Assembly (NCBI GenBank): GCA_003762615.1
Contig: RIAZ01000032.1
Coordinates: forward strand, 1 to 64,000
Source of the DNA: Muribaculaceae bacterium Isolate-037 (Harlan)
Lineage (GTDB): Bacteria > Bacteroidota > Bacteroidia > Bacteroidales > Muribaculaceae
Length of the DNA stretch: 64,000 bases
Direction: 5' to 3'
Each line of letters begins with the position of its first letter. Position 1 is the stretch's first letter. Shown in pieces: positions 40,828 to 51,104 of this stretch. The notes below the pieces were generated by a model. It saw only the letters and a list, made by a program, of their open reading frames with translations, was not told the DNA's origin and did not search any database. A program made the position numbers and the translations under genes.

Positions 40828-42441
40828 TCAGTATAACGGGTTTTTAAGATTAGGATTCGCTGTCAGGTCAGTATCAGGAATCGGGTAGATGTCATATCTG
40901 GCATTTACGGCGCGACCGTCTAAGACACCACCTTTCCATTGCCAGATGTAAGAATCTGTAGTAAACTTGTCAAAACGCACGAGGTCAGTTCTTCTGATGG
41001 ATTCAAGATAAAGTTCACGTCCCCTCTCGTCAAGAATGAAATCAAGAGAGAAATCAGAGTCAGAGATTTTTCCGCTTTCATCATTATGGTATGCACGCAT
41101 GCGTACTTTGTTTACAAGTTCAAGGGCTTCAGTTCTTGAGATGCCTGCACCACCACGTAAGAAGGCTTCGGCAGCCATAAGATATACATCGGCAAGGCGT
41201 AGCATGGGATAATCTGTAGAGCAACCGGTTGCCGCAGAATTAGAGGCTGCAACACCATCGTCTGTCAGATTAGAGAATTTCTCGAAGAAATATCCTTCGG
41301 ACTGATTATCAATTGCTCCGGTAAAATATTGGGTCTGCCCATCGGTATAGAACATCGCACGAGAGTCTGACGTGGCAGACACATCGCCAAACTTTTCCAC
41401 TATCTCGCCACGTGCCCGGAACATTCCCCAGCCGTTGGTCAGTCCATATTTGGCAGGATCCTGAGTACTGGAGTTTCCGCATGATCCACATACAAGGTAG
41501 GTACCTCCACCCCAAGTGACCGATGTGGTTGCATCACACACCATTGCAAATAGTATTTCATGCGAACGCTTATGATTATCGGCATTGAAGAGTTTTGCAT
41601 AATCCGGTTCAAGATAAAATGCCGGATTGGATATCACCTTATGGCATGCCGTTATGCATTCTGTGTAATACCTCGCGTCGGTATTGCCACGATAGACCGC
41701 ACTGTTGAGATAGAGGCGTGCGAGAAGAGCCCAAGCAGTAGGTTTGCTTGCACGTCCATATTCATTTGAGTCGGGAAGTGCTGTCGTTGTTCCCTCAGCT
41801 ACGAGCGCTTTCAATTCGCTTTCAATGAAATCAAATAATGCCGGTCCGTCGTATGCTTCGGGTACAAATCCAGTCACGGGGGTTGTCTCATCCACTTTCG
41901 GTCCCTGACGGTATAAATCCAACACCATCCAATAGCTGAAAGCTCTCATAAAGCGAGCTTCGGAACGATAAGCCCTGATTTCATCCTGTTCGATGCTTGA
42001 AAATTTGGCAATCTCTTCGTCAGGGCAATGGCGTAGGAATTCATTACAGAGAGAGATATTGAAGAAAAGCCAATAATAAGAATCTGACACCCAGGAATCT
42101 TTGGAACTCCAATTGATATATGTCAGGTCTACGAGATTGTTGCCAGAGAGCCACGTGTTTGCTACCTCATCTGTGGCAGCTTCCTGAAGATTGAAATAAC
42201 CACGCGAGAAGTCCTGTCCGTTGATTGTGGTCAAATCGCCGTTATCCCCTCCTTGTCCTTGTCCGGCAAGCACATAGGATGCATATATCTTTGCGAGAAC
42301 GCTCCTGTAATTGGCAGCGTCAGTATAGACATCGTTTGAGGTAGTCTCGGTGACGGGCATCTGGTTGAGGTCGTCAGTGCAGCTTCCGAGCATCATTCCG
42401 AATCCTAAGATTATCCCTGAAATTATATTTAATTTTTTCAT
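40828..42441 (-). CDS. SusD family starch/galactan-binding lipoprotein
   Basis: This 537-aa lipoprotein (MMLGSCTDDLNQMP) has the TPR-like SusD fold, with RSEARFMRAFSYWMVLDLY and the RGRELYLESIRRTDLVRF signature near the C-terminus. SusD acts as the lid of the SusC transporter and binds incoming oligosaccharides. It starts 11 bp after the SusC stop. Confidence 0.93.
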   Translation of the reverse strand: MKKLNIISGIILGFGMMLGSCTDDLNQMPVTETTSNDVYTDAANYRSVLAKIYASYVLAGQGQGGDNGDLTTINGQDFSRGYFNLQEAATDEVANTWLSGNNLVDLTYINWSSKDSWVSDSYYWLFFNISLCNEFLRHCPDEEIAKFSSIEQDEIRAYRSEARFMRAFSYWMVLDLYRQGPKVDETTPVTGFVPEAYDGPALFDFIESELKALVAEGTTTALPDSNEYGRASKPTAWALLARLYLNSAVYRGNTDARYYTECITACHKVISNPAFYLEPDYAKLFNADNHKRSHEILFAMVCDATTSVTWGGGTYLVCGSCGNSSTQDPAKYGLTNGWGMFRARGEIVEKFGDVSATSDSRAMFYTDGQTQYFTGAIDNQSEGYFFEKFSNLTDDGVAASNSAATGCSTDYPMLRLADVYLMAAEAFLRGGAGISRTEALELVNKVRMRAYHNDESGKISDSDFSLDFILDERGRELYLESIRRTDLVRFDKFTTDSYIWQWKGGVLDGRAVNARYDIYPIPDTDLTANPNLKNPLY

Positions 42442-42452
42442 TATTCTGATTT

Positions 42453-45422
42453 TTAGAAGTTAAGTCCGAGAGTGACTGAATATGTCCGAGGACGAGGATA
42501 GACTGCCGTATCAACGCCATTAGAACTTTCCGGATCCACTCCTTTATATTTTGTGATTGTAAACACGTTCTGAATCATTGCCGCTACGTGAAGATTCAGC
42601 CCTTTGTAAACTTGACCGAAATCATAGGCAAGCTGAAGATTATCCATCTTGAGGAATGAGGCATTCTCAAGATAATAATCGCTCAGGAATTGACGTCGTT
42701 GGAACCCGGTGGTAAGGAAGCTACGGTTGAGGTTGTTGAGCTGATAGTCATTGTAGCTCATAGTTTCCCATGCGCCAGTGTTCATTGCCATTCCGTTGAA
42801 TATATATCCACCAAGATTAGCTCTTAGGGAAGTAGACAATGACCATTTCTTGTAGCGTAGGTTTGTGGAAAGTCCGAGAATCCAGTCTGGGGCAGGGGAG
42901 TGGCAATGGTAGCGGTCATTATTCGTGATTTGTCCATCGCCATCCAGGTCGGCATAGAGTCCCTCGATCGGGCGTCCGGTCTCTTGATCATACAACTGCT
43001 TGAACAGATAGAATGAATAAGGAGCATAATCTGTTGAGAATACCTGCATCTGATAGGCATCAATCCATGGACCCACCTCGGTGTCCGGGCTCGGAGCACC
43101 GGGAGTCAGGGTTAGATTCTTGATTCTGACGCGTTGCCAGGCAGCATTGGCAGTGATTGACCATGACCAGTCTTTGTTGCTTATCAGATGTGCTGTCAGG
43201 GCAAGCTCGATACCCTTGGAATCTACATTACCGACATTCTCAAGCATCAGCTTGTCGAAATTTGTGCCTGCAGGTACGGGGACAGTTGCAAGGAGATTCT
43301 CCGTCTTGCGGGTATAGAAATCTGCTGAGAACGTGAAACGATTGTTCAGCAAGGCTATATCAATACCGTAGTTCCACGACTTTGTCGTTTCCCATTTCAG
43401 GTCGGGGTTATAGGCCTCCGGACGATATGTATAGACCGGATTACCTCCGAATAGATACTGTGCACCATCAAGACCGGGAGTATACACAGGGATGTAGCCA
43501 TAGTTGGTGATGCCGTCTTGCTGACCGGTGACGCCATAAGATGCGCGCAACTTAAGATCATTAATCCACTCACGTGCATGCTCGAAGAATCCTTCCTGTG
43601 AGACTCTCCATGCCAAAGCCACTGAAGGGAATGTGCCCCAACGGTTATTCTTTGAGAAACGTGAGGAACCATCCCGACGCACGGTTGCTGTCAGTAGGTA
43701 ACGGTCCATAAAGGTGTAGTTTAATCTGCCATAATAAGATATTAAAGAATGACGTTGGTCGGTAGCGGCAGATGTTGACTGTTGGATACCTTCGGCATTC
43801 AACACTGCATAGAAAGGCGTAGTATATTTCCAATATTGATAGTCGTAGCCGAACGTAGCATCTACGTTTGATCTTATCACTTCAAAGTCACGATTATAGT
43901 TTGCATATAGAGTGAGCAGTCGGTTATAGTTCTTCTGAGGACCGTACTTATAATCGCGTCCTCCTGTGGTATAGTAGGCTATCGCCTCTTTAGGTACATA
44001 GATATTACCTTCCCCCTTTGACCAGTCGTAGCCTCCGGTGGCATGAAGTCTGAGTCCTTTCACCCAACGGATATTCCAGTCGACATCTATATTCCCTATG
44101 ATACGATAGACGTCGGATGTGGATTTATACTGGTTAAGTCTTCCAACAGCATTAGCCAAAGCACCTGTGACGGGAATACCATTGGCATCAACAGCCTCAT
44201 TATATCCTCCGAAGGAGTCGTTGCCGGAATATACAGGTATGGTTGGGTTAAGGGTTGCACCACCCCAAATGGCATCTGTGTCGGCGAATCTGTTTTTGGA
44301 ATAAGTCCCTTTAAGACTAAATTGGAAGCGGAGTTCATCCCTAAAGAAAGACGGAGTAAGATTCAGGTTTCCCGTAAAACGTTTGGTATTGTCGGTTTTC
44401 AGTATACCCTCTTGATAGTAAGCACCGGCAGACACACGGAAAGGTAGCCAGGATGCGGCACGTCCTGACACGCTCAGATTATTGTCGGAGCCGAATGCTG
44501 TATGATAAATCTGGTCGTTCCAATTAGTACGGCTGTTGCCCAACAATGATTTCTGGCGCTGTGTACCAAGTTTGTCTACAATCCCGATAAATTCATCGGT
44601 AGAGAGCATGTCGGAGGTCTTTGTCTTTGTTGATACTGAGTTTGTTGTCTGGAATGAAACCTTTATGCCGTCACCCTTACCTTTCTTAGTGGTTATTATA
44701 ATCACGCCGTTTGATGCACGCGAACCATATATGGCTGTCGATGATGCATCCTTAAGGATGGTCATACTCTCGATGTCGTTCGGATTTATGAGGCTAAGGA
44801 AATTACCTGCACCGCTAACCGAACCACCGACCTCCATAGGTACACCATCAAGTACGATAAGGGGATCGTTGGATGCATTTAGAGAAGCACCGCCACGCAC
44901 ACGGATTGTGGATCCGGCTGTCGGCGAGCCGCCGCCGTTGACAATCTGCACACCTGCAATCTTGCCATTCACCAGTTCTTCGGGAGAGGAGATCATACCT
45001 TTGTTGAAATCCTTTTCACTGACCGTGGATACAGAGCCTGTAAGATCATCCTTTTTCCTGACACCGTAGCCTATAACCACGACTTCATCCAATAATTCGG
45101 AATTGGGTTTCATGGTGATGGTCATGTTGTCGGAAGTGATGTCTACGGTCAAGTTGTCATATCCGACATAGGAGATAACCAACTGTTTTGCGCTTTTGGG
45201 AACATTGACAGAGAAATTACCCTCAATGTCAGTGGCTGCTCCGATTGATTCTCCTACCACCTTGACTGTAGCTCCAATCAATGGTTCGCCATTCTCATCA
45301 ATGACAGTACCCGTAACTGTCCGTTGGGTTTGTGCGAAAGCCGAAACGGGAATAAGAAGTAGAGTGAGAAATAGCCCCACCCACCATCTTCTTATTTCGG
45401 TGGCACGAATTGCTTTGTACAT
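42453..45422 (-). CDS. SusC family TonB-linked outer-membrane transporter
   Basis: From ATG 45422 the protein has 989 aa; an in-frame ATG at 45455 would add 11 residues ahead of MYKAIRATEIRRWW. It has a signal peptide (SAFAQTQRTV), a carboxypeptidase-regulatory domain (GTVIDENGEPLIGATVKV), the TonB box region (ELLDEVVVIGYG), the SusC plug (GKIAGVQIVNGGGSPTAGST and IRVRGGASLNASNDPLIVLDG) and a 22-strand barrel ending SVTLGLNF. It imports galactan oligosaccharides, judged from the adjacent GH53 and GH2 genes. Confidence 0.93.
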   Translation of the reverse strand: MYKAIRATEIRRWWVGLFLTLLLIPVSAFAQTQRTVTGTVIDENGEPLIGATVKVVGESIGAATDIEGNFSVNVPKSAKQLVISYVGYDNLTVDITSDNMTITMKPNSELLDEVVVIGYGVRKKDDLTGSVSTVSEKDFNKGMISSPEELVNGKIAGVQIVNGGGSPTAGSTIRVRGGASLNASNDPLIVLDGVPMEVGGSVSGAGNFLSLINPNDIESMTILKDASSTAIYGSRASNGVIIITTKKGKGDGIKVSFQTTNSVSTKTKTSDMLSTDEFIGIVDKLGTQRQKSLLGNSRTNWNDQIYHTAFGSDNNLSVSGRAASWLPFRVSAGAYYQEGILKTDNTKRFTGNLNLTPSFFRDELRFQFSLKGTYSKNRFADTDAIWGGATLNPTIPVYSGNDSFGGYNEAVDANGIPVTGALANAVGRLNQYKSTSDVYRIIGNIDVDWNIRWVKGLRLHATGGYDWSKGEGNIYVPKEAIAYYTTGGRDYKYGPQKNYNRLLTLYANYNRDFEVIRSNVDATFGYDYQYWKYTTPFYAVLNAEGIQQSTSAATDQRHSLISYYGRLNYTFMDRYLLTATVRRDGSSRFSKNNRWGTFPSVALAWRVSQEGFFEHAREWINDLKLRASYGVTGQQDGITNYGYIPVYTPGLDGAQYLFGGNPVYTYRPEAYNPDLKWETTKSWNYGIDIALLNNRFTFSADFYTRKTENLLATVPVPAGTNFDKLMLENVGNVDSKGIELALTAHLISNKDWSWSITANAAWQRVRIKNLTLTPGAPSPDTEVGPWIDAYQMQVFSTDYAPYSFYLFKQLYDQETGRPIEGLYADLDGDGQITNNDRYHCHSPAPDWILGLSTNLRYKKWSLSTSLRANLGGYIFNGMAMNTGAWETMSYNDYQLNNLNRSFLTTGFQRRQFLSDYYLENASFLKMDNLQLAYDFGQVYKGLNLHVAAMIQNVFTITKYKGVDPESSNGVDTAVYPRPRTYSVTLGLNF

Positions 45423-45544
45423 AGAATTGTTATAGTTGTTTGTTGTATATTTCAATTTTAAGGATATGAGGTTGAGGCAACTTCATCATGGTATTTATCA
45501 TCTATACCAAATCAAACAATCTTACGATTCCTCTTTTGTAATCG

Positions 45545-45611
45545 CAAAGTTAGGACTAAATCATGACATGCATCAGTGAAAATCGGACAATTGATGTAAC
45601 ACTCCGGACAA
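45545..45611 (-). promoter_or_regulatory. susC promoter with 21-bp-spaced TTGTCC repeats
   Basis: On the minus strand TTGTCC occurs at 45611-45606 and 45590-45585, exactly 21 bp apart and inside the longer repeat ATTGTCCG. The -7 box TAACTTTG is at 45552-45545. A repeat pair with the same 21-bp spacing lies upstream of the hybrid regulator gene, so this is the likely operator of its AraC-type domain. Confidence 0.6.
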
Positions 45612-45648
45612 TCGCTCAAGAAAAGTAGATATATACCGCAGTTTTGTC

Positions 45649-48600
45649 TTAATTCTTATCTACGGATTCATCGTCCGAGTGATACATGCTTGGTTTTACG
45701 CCAAACTGATTTTGGAAACATTTTGCAAAATATGAAGGTGTCTTGAATCCTACCATATAGCTTATCTCTGCAATGGTAAACCGATGCTGACTTATAAGCA
45801 TTGCTGCTTTCTGTAATCTAACTTGTCTTATATAATCAAGAGGGGTCAGACCAATATATTTCTTTATCAACCGATATAATTGCTTTGAGTTTATTTCTGC
45901 CTTCTCGCATAGAAGATTGACGTTTAGATCCGGATCCGACACGTTGTCTTCAATAATCCTGGCAATTTTAGCAAGAGCCTTTTCATTAATTGATTCCGCC
46001 TCAATCGGTTTTGCCTCAGCCTCTGTAATGGCCTGAATCCTAACTTTCTCCTTGATCTCCTTTCTTGCCTTCAGCAATTGGTGTATACGTCCGAGTAAAG
46101 CCGATGGTTCGAAAGGTTTTGTCATGAATACGTCTATCCCTACCTTTATGCTTTCATTCTCCGTCTTATTGTCAGACTTTGCTGTGAGCATGATAATCGG
46201 GATGGCGGATAAGCGAGGATGCTGCTTTACGTGTCTCATCATTTCAAGTCCTGTCATTATGGGCATCATCTCATCCACAATAATAAGGTCGGGCGTGAAT
46301 GAAGCTGCGATAGCAAGTCCGGAGCGACCATTCTCTGCAGTGAGATACGTGTAATCATTTTTTATCACGTCTATCAGGAAATTTGATATTTGCAGGTTGT
46401 CTTCCACAATCAACACCTTTGGCTTACCTGAATCTGGAGTTGGTATCTCCTTATGGGACTGTATCGCCTTATCGGATATGGGCAACGTCACTACAAATGA
46501 GGTACCTTGCCCTTCCTTACTGTATAGGGTGATATTGCCTTTCATCACTTCAAGATATTTCTTGATAAGGTATAATCCTAATCCGGTGCCCTCTTTCAGC
46601 TTTGCTGTGGTGGGAGCCCGGAACATCCTTTGGAATACAAGCGACTGATCAATATCGGATATCCCTACACCATCGTCTGACACTACAATCTCCACTTCGC
46701 TGTCTTGTTTGATTATCCCACACGATATAGTTGCGTCTTTGTCAGAATACTTGCATGCGTTGGAGAGAAGGTTGGTGATTACCGACTCAAATTTCACGGT
46801 ATCCGCTTCTATGAAAATTTGTGGGCATGATGTATGGAACACGAATTTCTTTTGCTGATGATTCTCTTTGAACACCTCAAATACATTCTTGCAGAAATCG
46901 ACTACGTCAAAGATAGATAGAATCAACAGATTTTCATCTGAGTCTTCGATATGCTGCAATTCCAATGTGCGGTGAATCATATTGTTAAGTCTTACGGCAT
47001 TCTCATATATTGTTTCCAGATTTTTCTTACTTTCTGGATCACTGGCTCGTTCTTTCATTAGGCTCACCGGACCAAGAATCATGGATAGGGGGGTCTTTAG
47101 ATCATGGGATATCGTTGATAGAAATGATAGTTTTCTCTCCACGTTTTCTAATGCGGCTTGTCGTTCCTGTTCGTGAAAAGCGCGTGCGTTTTTCTCTTTC
47201 GTGTACCATATAAACCAATAAATAATTGCGATAGCAATCATGATATATAGTAATATAGCCCACCAGGATAACGCCAATGGGGGGCGCACGATAAGAGGAA
47301 TGGCTACAGGAGATGTAGGAGAATCAATAGGTTTTATAAGCACGTAGTAATTCCCCATTTTCAGCTCTGAGAGTGTGATTGAGTTTACCCCTTCCGGCAT
47401 GATAATCCAATGGTCAATAGTGTCAGTCGGCGATTCAGCCAATTTATACATGTAGCGTTGCACCGTCTCAGGCGAATATTCGAGAGAACTTACAACCAAC
47501 CTTACATTTCCACCGTATGGGATTGAAATCTCCTTTGTGGATTCATTTATATCTGCCAGATGCAATCCACCCTCGCCATGGTCGCTTAATATCATTTTTA
47601 TAGTCTTATAGTCACCGGTCTTTCCGGAAATATCATTATTAACCACAACAAGCTCATCTGTTGCTCCAAGATATACCTTATTGCTGATTGTGTCCTCATA
47701 TACAGCCGTGTATGATTTTTGAGGAATGGGCAACAAGGTGGGACGCAAGGTCTCTCCGTCAATTTTCCAGACGTTGCTTTGAGTGGAGATCCACATGTCG
47801 GACCCAACTTTGCCTATGGCGAGGATTGTCTCATCACTATTAGTATTTGAGAACCTGACAATCTTATAATTCTCCTCCTTATCAAACACAATGGCCCCTC
47901 CTTTGAACGCACACCATAGACGGGCACCGTTGTCAAGACATATATTCGTAGGATAGCCTCCCGTCAAACTATAAATGTCATATCTCTTTATTCTTTTTGT
48001 TGAGGGATTATACTTTGTAATCACGTTATCTCTGAACAGTAGGATCCAGATATTTCCCTCTCTGTCGCGGAGTATCTCGTTAATTAAGTCATTTGATAAT
48101 CCCAGTTCTCCGGCAATTTTTGTATTCGAGTTTATTGACAAATCTGCCATTACAGTCTTGCCGTCGCCATTAAGTTTGCTTTTATTAACGCAGTGTATGC
48201 CGTTAAGGAAACATCCGACCCAGAAATATCCCTCATCCTCTGTCAAAGCATATACCCAGTTGGATATATGTCTGCCATTATTATCCGTGATATAAAAGAC
48301 GTCAAAATTATCTTTCCCGGAGTTGTAACGGTTGATGCCGGCATCGGTTGCGAACCATATCTCATGATTGGAGTCCTCTCGTATTGCACGGATTTTGTTA
48401 TGGGAAATAGTGTTTGATAGAGCCGAATGTCGGTAGATTTTGGGAGTGGAGTCATCAGCGATACGGATAATCCCGTTATTACCTCCTAACCATAGATTTT
48501 CATTTGAATCACGATATATAGAATGGATTTCATTCCCCTCTCCCGAATTGGTCAGAGAACTGAGTTTTATATTCCGTATGGACGATGAGTTAGAGGCAAT

Positions 48601-49569
48601 AGATAATCCCCGTTCATGACCTGCCCATACGTTATGCTGGCCATCGACATACATGCACCATATTTCATTATCCCCGAGACTTGGGTCATAACGGGAATCA
48701 TGCCTGTAATGCCTGACGCTGTCATTAGTCAGATCAAACACCCCGTCATCTGTACCAATAAGGATATGCCCGGTGTCATCTTTTGCGAGACATTTGATAT
48801 TCTTATTTTCTACAGGCATCACCTTTTCCCAATGTTCATTGGCAGGAGTGTATTTGTAAAGAGAGCCTTCACCGCCGATGAGAATGCTTTCTTTATCGTG
48901 CGATTCCAATAGGCAATTTGCAAATAAAGAGGTCACATGTGGCAGTTTGGGAATACGCACTGTTATCTGACTGAAAGATTCAGTCTGTGTCTCCCAGCGA
49001 GCAAGCCCGTTGAATGTGCCGGCGTAAATGATTCCTCTGCTGTCGCGAAGTAATGAATACACCGACTTATGGGGTAGACCTTTCGAGCAATCGGTGTAGC
49101 GATTATTTTTAATGTCCAATCTACCGAGACCATTTAATCCGCCAATCCAAAGGTGAGAATCAAAGAGAAGTAGCGTCCTTATCTCTTTTTGTGTAGGGAC
49201 ATTGCAGAATTCGACTTTCCCTACCGTATAATCGTAAATCAGCAAACCATTGTTGCTGCCGAGATATAGTTTGTTGTCATCTTCAAGAACAGAATATATC
49301 TGAAGTCCGAACAATTCTGTCTCTCCAACGGGATGAGTGGAGACCCCGTCAAAGAAGAAGAGTCCGCTATTTGTGCCAAGCCACATAATGCCATGACTGT
49401 CTTTATACAGACAGAATACCGCAGTTTTCTTGCCATCGACAACCACATTTTTCCATGATAAATCAGATTCCGGTAATTGAGGAGCCGGGAAAGATAAGAG
49501 AGGAAAGTATATAATTTCTAATAATATTATCAGTCGGAGAAAGATGGTAGATTTGATGCTCGTAGCCAT
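45649..49569 (-). CDS. Hybrid two-component system regulator of the galactan locus
   Basis: This 1306-aa protein has a signal/anchor start, a two-component-regulator beta-propeller (repeated DSHGIMWLGT-type blades, to about 690), a Y_Y_Y domain (about 690-760), a membrane helix (about 766-790), HisKA (FLSTISHDLKTPLSMILG, His near 820), HATPase, a receiver (VLIVEDNLQISNFL and VDEMMPIMTG, about 1046-1160) and an AraC helix-turn-helix (about 1213-1300). Such proteins sense an oligosaccharide in the periplasm and activate the adjacent SusCD operon. The locus order (GH2, GH53, SusE-like, SusD, SusC, regulator) matches the pectic-galactan locus of B. thetaiotaomicron. Confidence 0.93.
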   Translation of the reverse strand: MATSIKSTIFLRLIILLEIIYFPLLSFPAPQLPESDLSWKNVVVDGKKTAVFCLYKDSHGIMWLGTNSGLFFFDGVSTHPVGETELFGLQIYSVLEDDNKLYLGSNNGLLIYDYTVGKVEFCNVPTQKEIRTLLLFDSHLWIGGLNGLGRLDIKNNRYTDCSKGLPHKSVYSLLRDSRGIIYAGTFNGLARWETQTESFSQITVRIPKLPHVTSLFANCLLESHDKESILIGGEGSLYKYTPANEHWEKVMPVENKNIKCLAKDDTGHILIGTDDGVFDLTNDSVRHYRHDSRYDPSLGDNEIWCMYVDGQHNVWAGHERGLSIASNSSSIRNIKLSSLTNSGEGNEIHSIYRDSNENLWLGGNNGIIRIADDSTPKIYRHSALSNTISHNKIRAIREDSNHEIWFATDAGINRYNSGKDNFDVFYITDNNGRHISNWVYALTEDEGYFWVGCFLNGIHCVNKSKLNGDGKTVMADLSINSNTKIAGELGLSNDLINEILRDREGNIWILLFRDNVITKYNPSTKRIKRYDIYSLTGGYPTNICLDNGARLWCAFKGGAIVFDKEENYKIVRFSNTNSDETILAIGKVGSDMWISTQSNVWKIDGETLRPTLLPIPQKSYTAVYEDTISNKVYLGATDELVVVNNDISGKTGDYKTIKMILSDHGEGGLHLADINESTKEISIPYGGNVRLVVSSLEYSPETVQRYMYKLAESPTDTIDHWIIMPEGVNSITLSELKMGNYYVLIKPIDSPTSPVAIPLIVRPPLALSWWAILLYIMIAIAIIYWFIWYTKEKNARAFHEQERQAALENVERKLSFLSTISHDLKTPLSMILGPVSLMKERASDPESKKNLETIYENAVRLNNMIHRTLELQHIEDSDENLLILSIFDVVDFCKNVFEVFKENHQQKKFVFHTSCPQIFIEADTVKFESVITNLLSNACKYSDKDATISCGIIKQDSEVEIVVSDDGVGISDIDQSLVFQRMFRAPTTAKLKEGTGLGLYLIKKYLEVMKGNITLYSKEGQGTSFVVTLPISDKAIQSHKEIPTPDSGKPKVLIVEDNLQISNFLIDVIKNDYTYLTAENGRSGLAIAASFTPDLIIVDEMMPIMTGLEMMRHVKQHPRLSAIPIIMLTAKSDNKTENESIKVGIDVFMTKPFEPSALLGRIHQLLKARKEIKEKVRIQAITEAEAKPIEAESINEKALAKIARIIEDNVSDPDLNVNLLCEKAEINSKQLYRLIKKYIGLTPLDYIRQVRLQKAAMLISQHRFTIAEISYMVGFKTPSYFAKCFQNQFGVKPSMYHSDDESVDKN

Positions 49570-49588
49570 AGAATTTGAGTATTATTTG

Positions 49589-49677
49589 CAAAGTTACGAA
49601 AATTCAATGAGCTACTTTCTAACAACCAATATAATAAGATGCAATAAATTGGACAAACTATACACCATTTCAGACAA
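49589..49677 (-). promoter_or_regulatory. Promoter of the hybrid regulator with repeat pair
   Basis: The minus-strand -7 box TAACTTTG is at 49596-49589. Upstream, TTGTCT (49677-49672) and TTGTCC (49656-49651) are 21 bp apart, as before susC, suggesting autoregulation. The pair lies 22 bp, two helical turns, further from the -7 box than at susC. Confidence 0.5.
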
Positions 49678-49716
49678 TATCAAGAATAGATGACATCAAC
49701 AATACTGAGTTCTGCT

Positions 49717-49825
49717 CAATTGCTGTTGCGGTGCCACTGAATAACGTCTCTTGGGCTTGTGGAATAGTTCAAGAGATGTAGCGACTCCATTGGCGACTAC
49801 ACGGAAAGATGTAGCACCTTATTTT
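49717..49825 (-). pseudogene. Fragment of a second GH2 gene C-terminus
   Basis: About 100 bases resemble the 3' part of the GH2 gene (35571-35673) at roughly 70 percent by eye. The minus frame FRVVANGVATSLELFHKPK corresponds to FRAAANGDPTSLEPFHKPQ. The catalytic part is absent. The galactan locus may once have had a GH2 gene at this end too. Confidence 0.6.
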
Positions 49826-50085
49826 GGATTGGTGCTTTTGATCTATGAGAAAAAGATTCCCAGAGATATTATGACAGCTCCGATTCCGAGAGAAGGCTGT
49901 GCTGTAAGAGCCGGATCTTTCGGCAAAGATACCTCCGGCGACGATACCGGTGTCTTGCATAATTTGTGTATGATTTTATATGAATTATGCACAATGAGGT
50001 GATTATTGAGCAAAATTTCAATATGAAAGCATATATTATGGAAAAATACTAAATATTTACGATTTATTATTACAAATATTTGGTG
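49826..50085. other. Intergenic interval without an intact gene
   Basis: The minus strand contains a short open end, SSPEVSLPKDPALTAQPSLG followed by IGAVIISLGIFFS, that looks like the end of a small membrane protein, but the upstream part is low-complexity and A/T-rich. I do not assign a gene. No strong terminator was found. Confidence 0.3.
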
Positions 50086-50093
50086 TAACTTTG
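50086..50093 (+). promoter_or_regulatory. -7 box of cysK
   Basis: TAACTTTG, with a leader of about 45 nt to ATG 50142. The upstream 40 bases are very A/T-rich; no clear operator is seen. Confidence 0.55.
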
Positions 50094-50141
50094 CAGAAAG
50101 TTTGAGAAATAGATATGACAATCCATTAAAACCGTCAAATT

Positions 50142-51092
50142 ATGGAAAGAATAGCAAAATCGTTAACAGAACTAATCGGTGATACCCCTTTGCTTGAACT
50201 GAATCACATCATGTCTGATTTTGGGGTAGATGCACATGTCATTGCGAAACTTGAAAGCTTCAATCCCGGAGGAAGTGTAAAAGACCGTGTTGCTTTGTCT
50301 ATGATAGAGGAGGCAGAGAGATCGGGAGTGTTGAGACCGGGACTAACCATCATCGAGCCGACAAGCGGCAACACCGGTATCGGGTTGGCGTGGGTGGCAA
50401 CCGTGAAGGGTTATAAGGTGATATTGACAATGCCGGAGACTATGAGTGTGGAGAGACAGAATCTTCTGAAGGCACTCGGCGCCACCATCGTCCTCACCCC
50501 GGGTGCGGAAGGGATGGGGGGAGCCATAAGGAGGGCGGACGAACTCAGCCGTGAGATTCCGGATAGCGTGATACTCCGTCAGTTTGATAATCCTGCTAAT
50601 CCCAAGATACATCGTGAGACCACGGCGGAGGAGATATGGCGCGACACCGATGGCAAAGTCGACATATTCGTTTCTGCCGTAGGCACAGGCGGCACTCTCA
50701 GTGGCACCGCCGCCCGATTGAAGGAGCTAAATCCTGCCATCAAGGTAGTGGCAGTGGAGCCGGCATCCTCACCGGTGCTCAGTGGCGGTAAGCCCGGACC
50801 TCATAAGATACAGGGAATCGGAGCCGGATTCGTGCCCCGCAATTTTGATGCCGGAGTAGTGGATGAGATTATCCCGGTAGCCGACAATGATGCAATCGCA
50901 GCCTCGCGCTCATTGGCACGCAAGGAGGGAGTATTGGCAGGGATATCATCGGGAGCAGCCTTATCGGCAGCCCTGTCGGTAGCCAAGAGAGAGGAGAACA
51001 AGGGTAAGAATATCGTAGTGATTCTCCCCGACACTGGCGAACGCTACCTCTCGACAGTGCTCTACGCCTTTGACGAATACCTGATAGACTGA
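50142..51092 (+). CDS. cysK: Cysteine synthase A (O-acetylserine sulfhydrylase)
   Basis: This 316-aa PLP enzyme has [10 protein letters not shown] with the PLP lysine, [13 protein letters not shown] binding the substrate carboxylate, [12 protein letters not shown] binding the PLP phosphate, and [11 protein letters not shown]. It makes cysteine from O-acetylserine and sulfide in the cytoplasm. The 12-bp gap to the kinase gene suggests an operon. Confidence 0.95.
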   Translation: MERIAKSLTELIGDTPLLELNHIMSDFGVDAHVIAKLESFNPGGSVKDRVALSMIEEAERSGVLRPGLTIIEPTSGNTGIGLAWVATVKGYKVILTMPETMSVERQNLLKALGATIVLTPGAEGMGGAIRRADELSREIPDSVILRQFDNPANPKIHRETTAEEIWRDTDGKVDIFVSAVGTGGTLSGTAARLKELNPAIKVVAVEPASSPVLSGGKPGPHKIQGIGAGFVPRNFDAGVVDEIIPVADNDAIAASRSLARKEGVLAGISSGAALSAALSVAKREENKGKNIVVILPDTGERYLSTVLYAFDEYLID

Positions 51093-51104
51093 TACGTAGG
51101 AAAT

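Noticed and set aside
44536-45069. 177-codon plus-strand open frame inside susC
   Set aside because: It is opposite the conserved SusC plug; no independent evidence.
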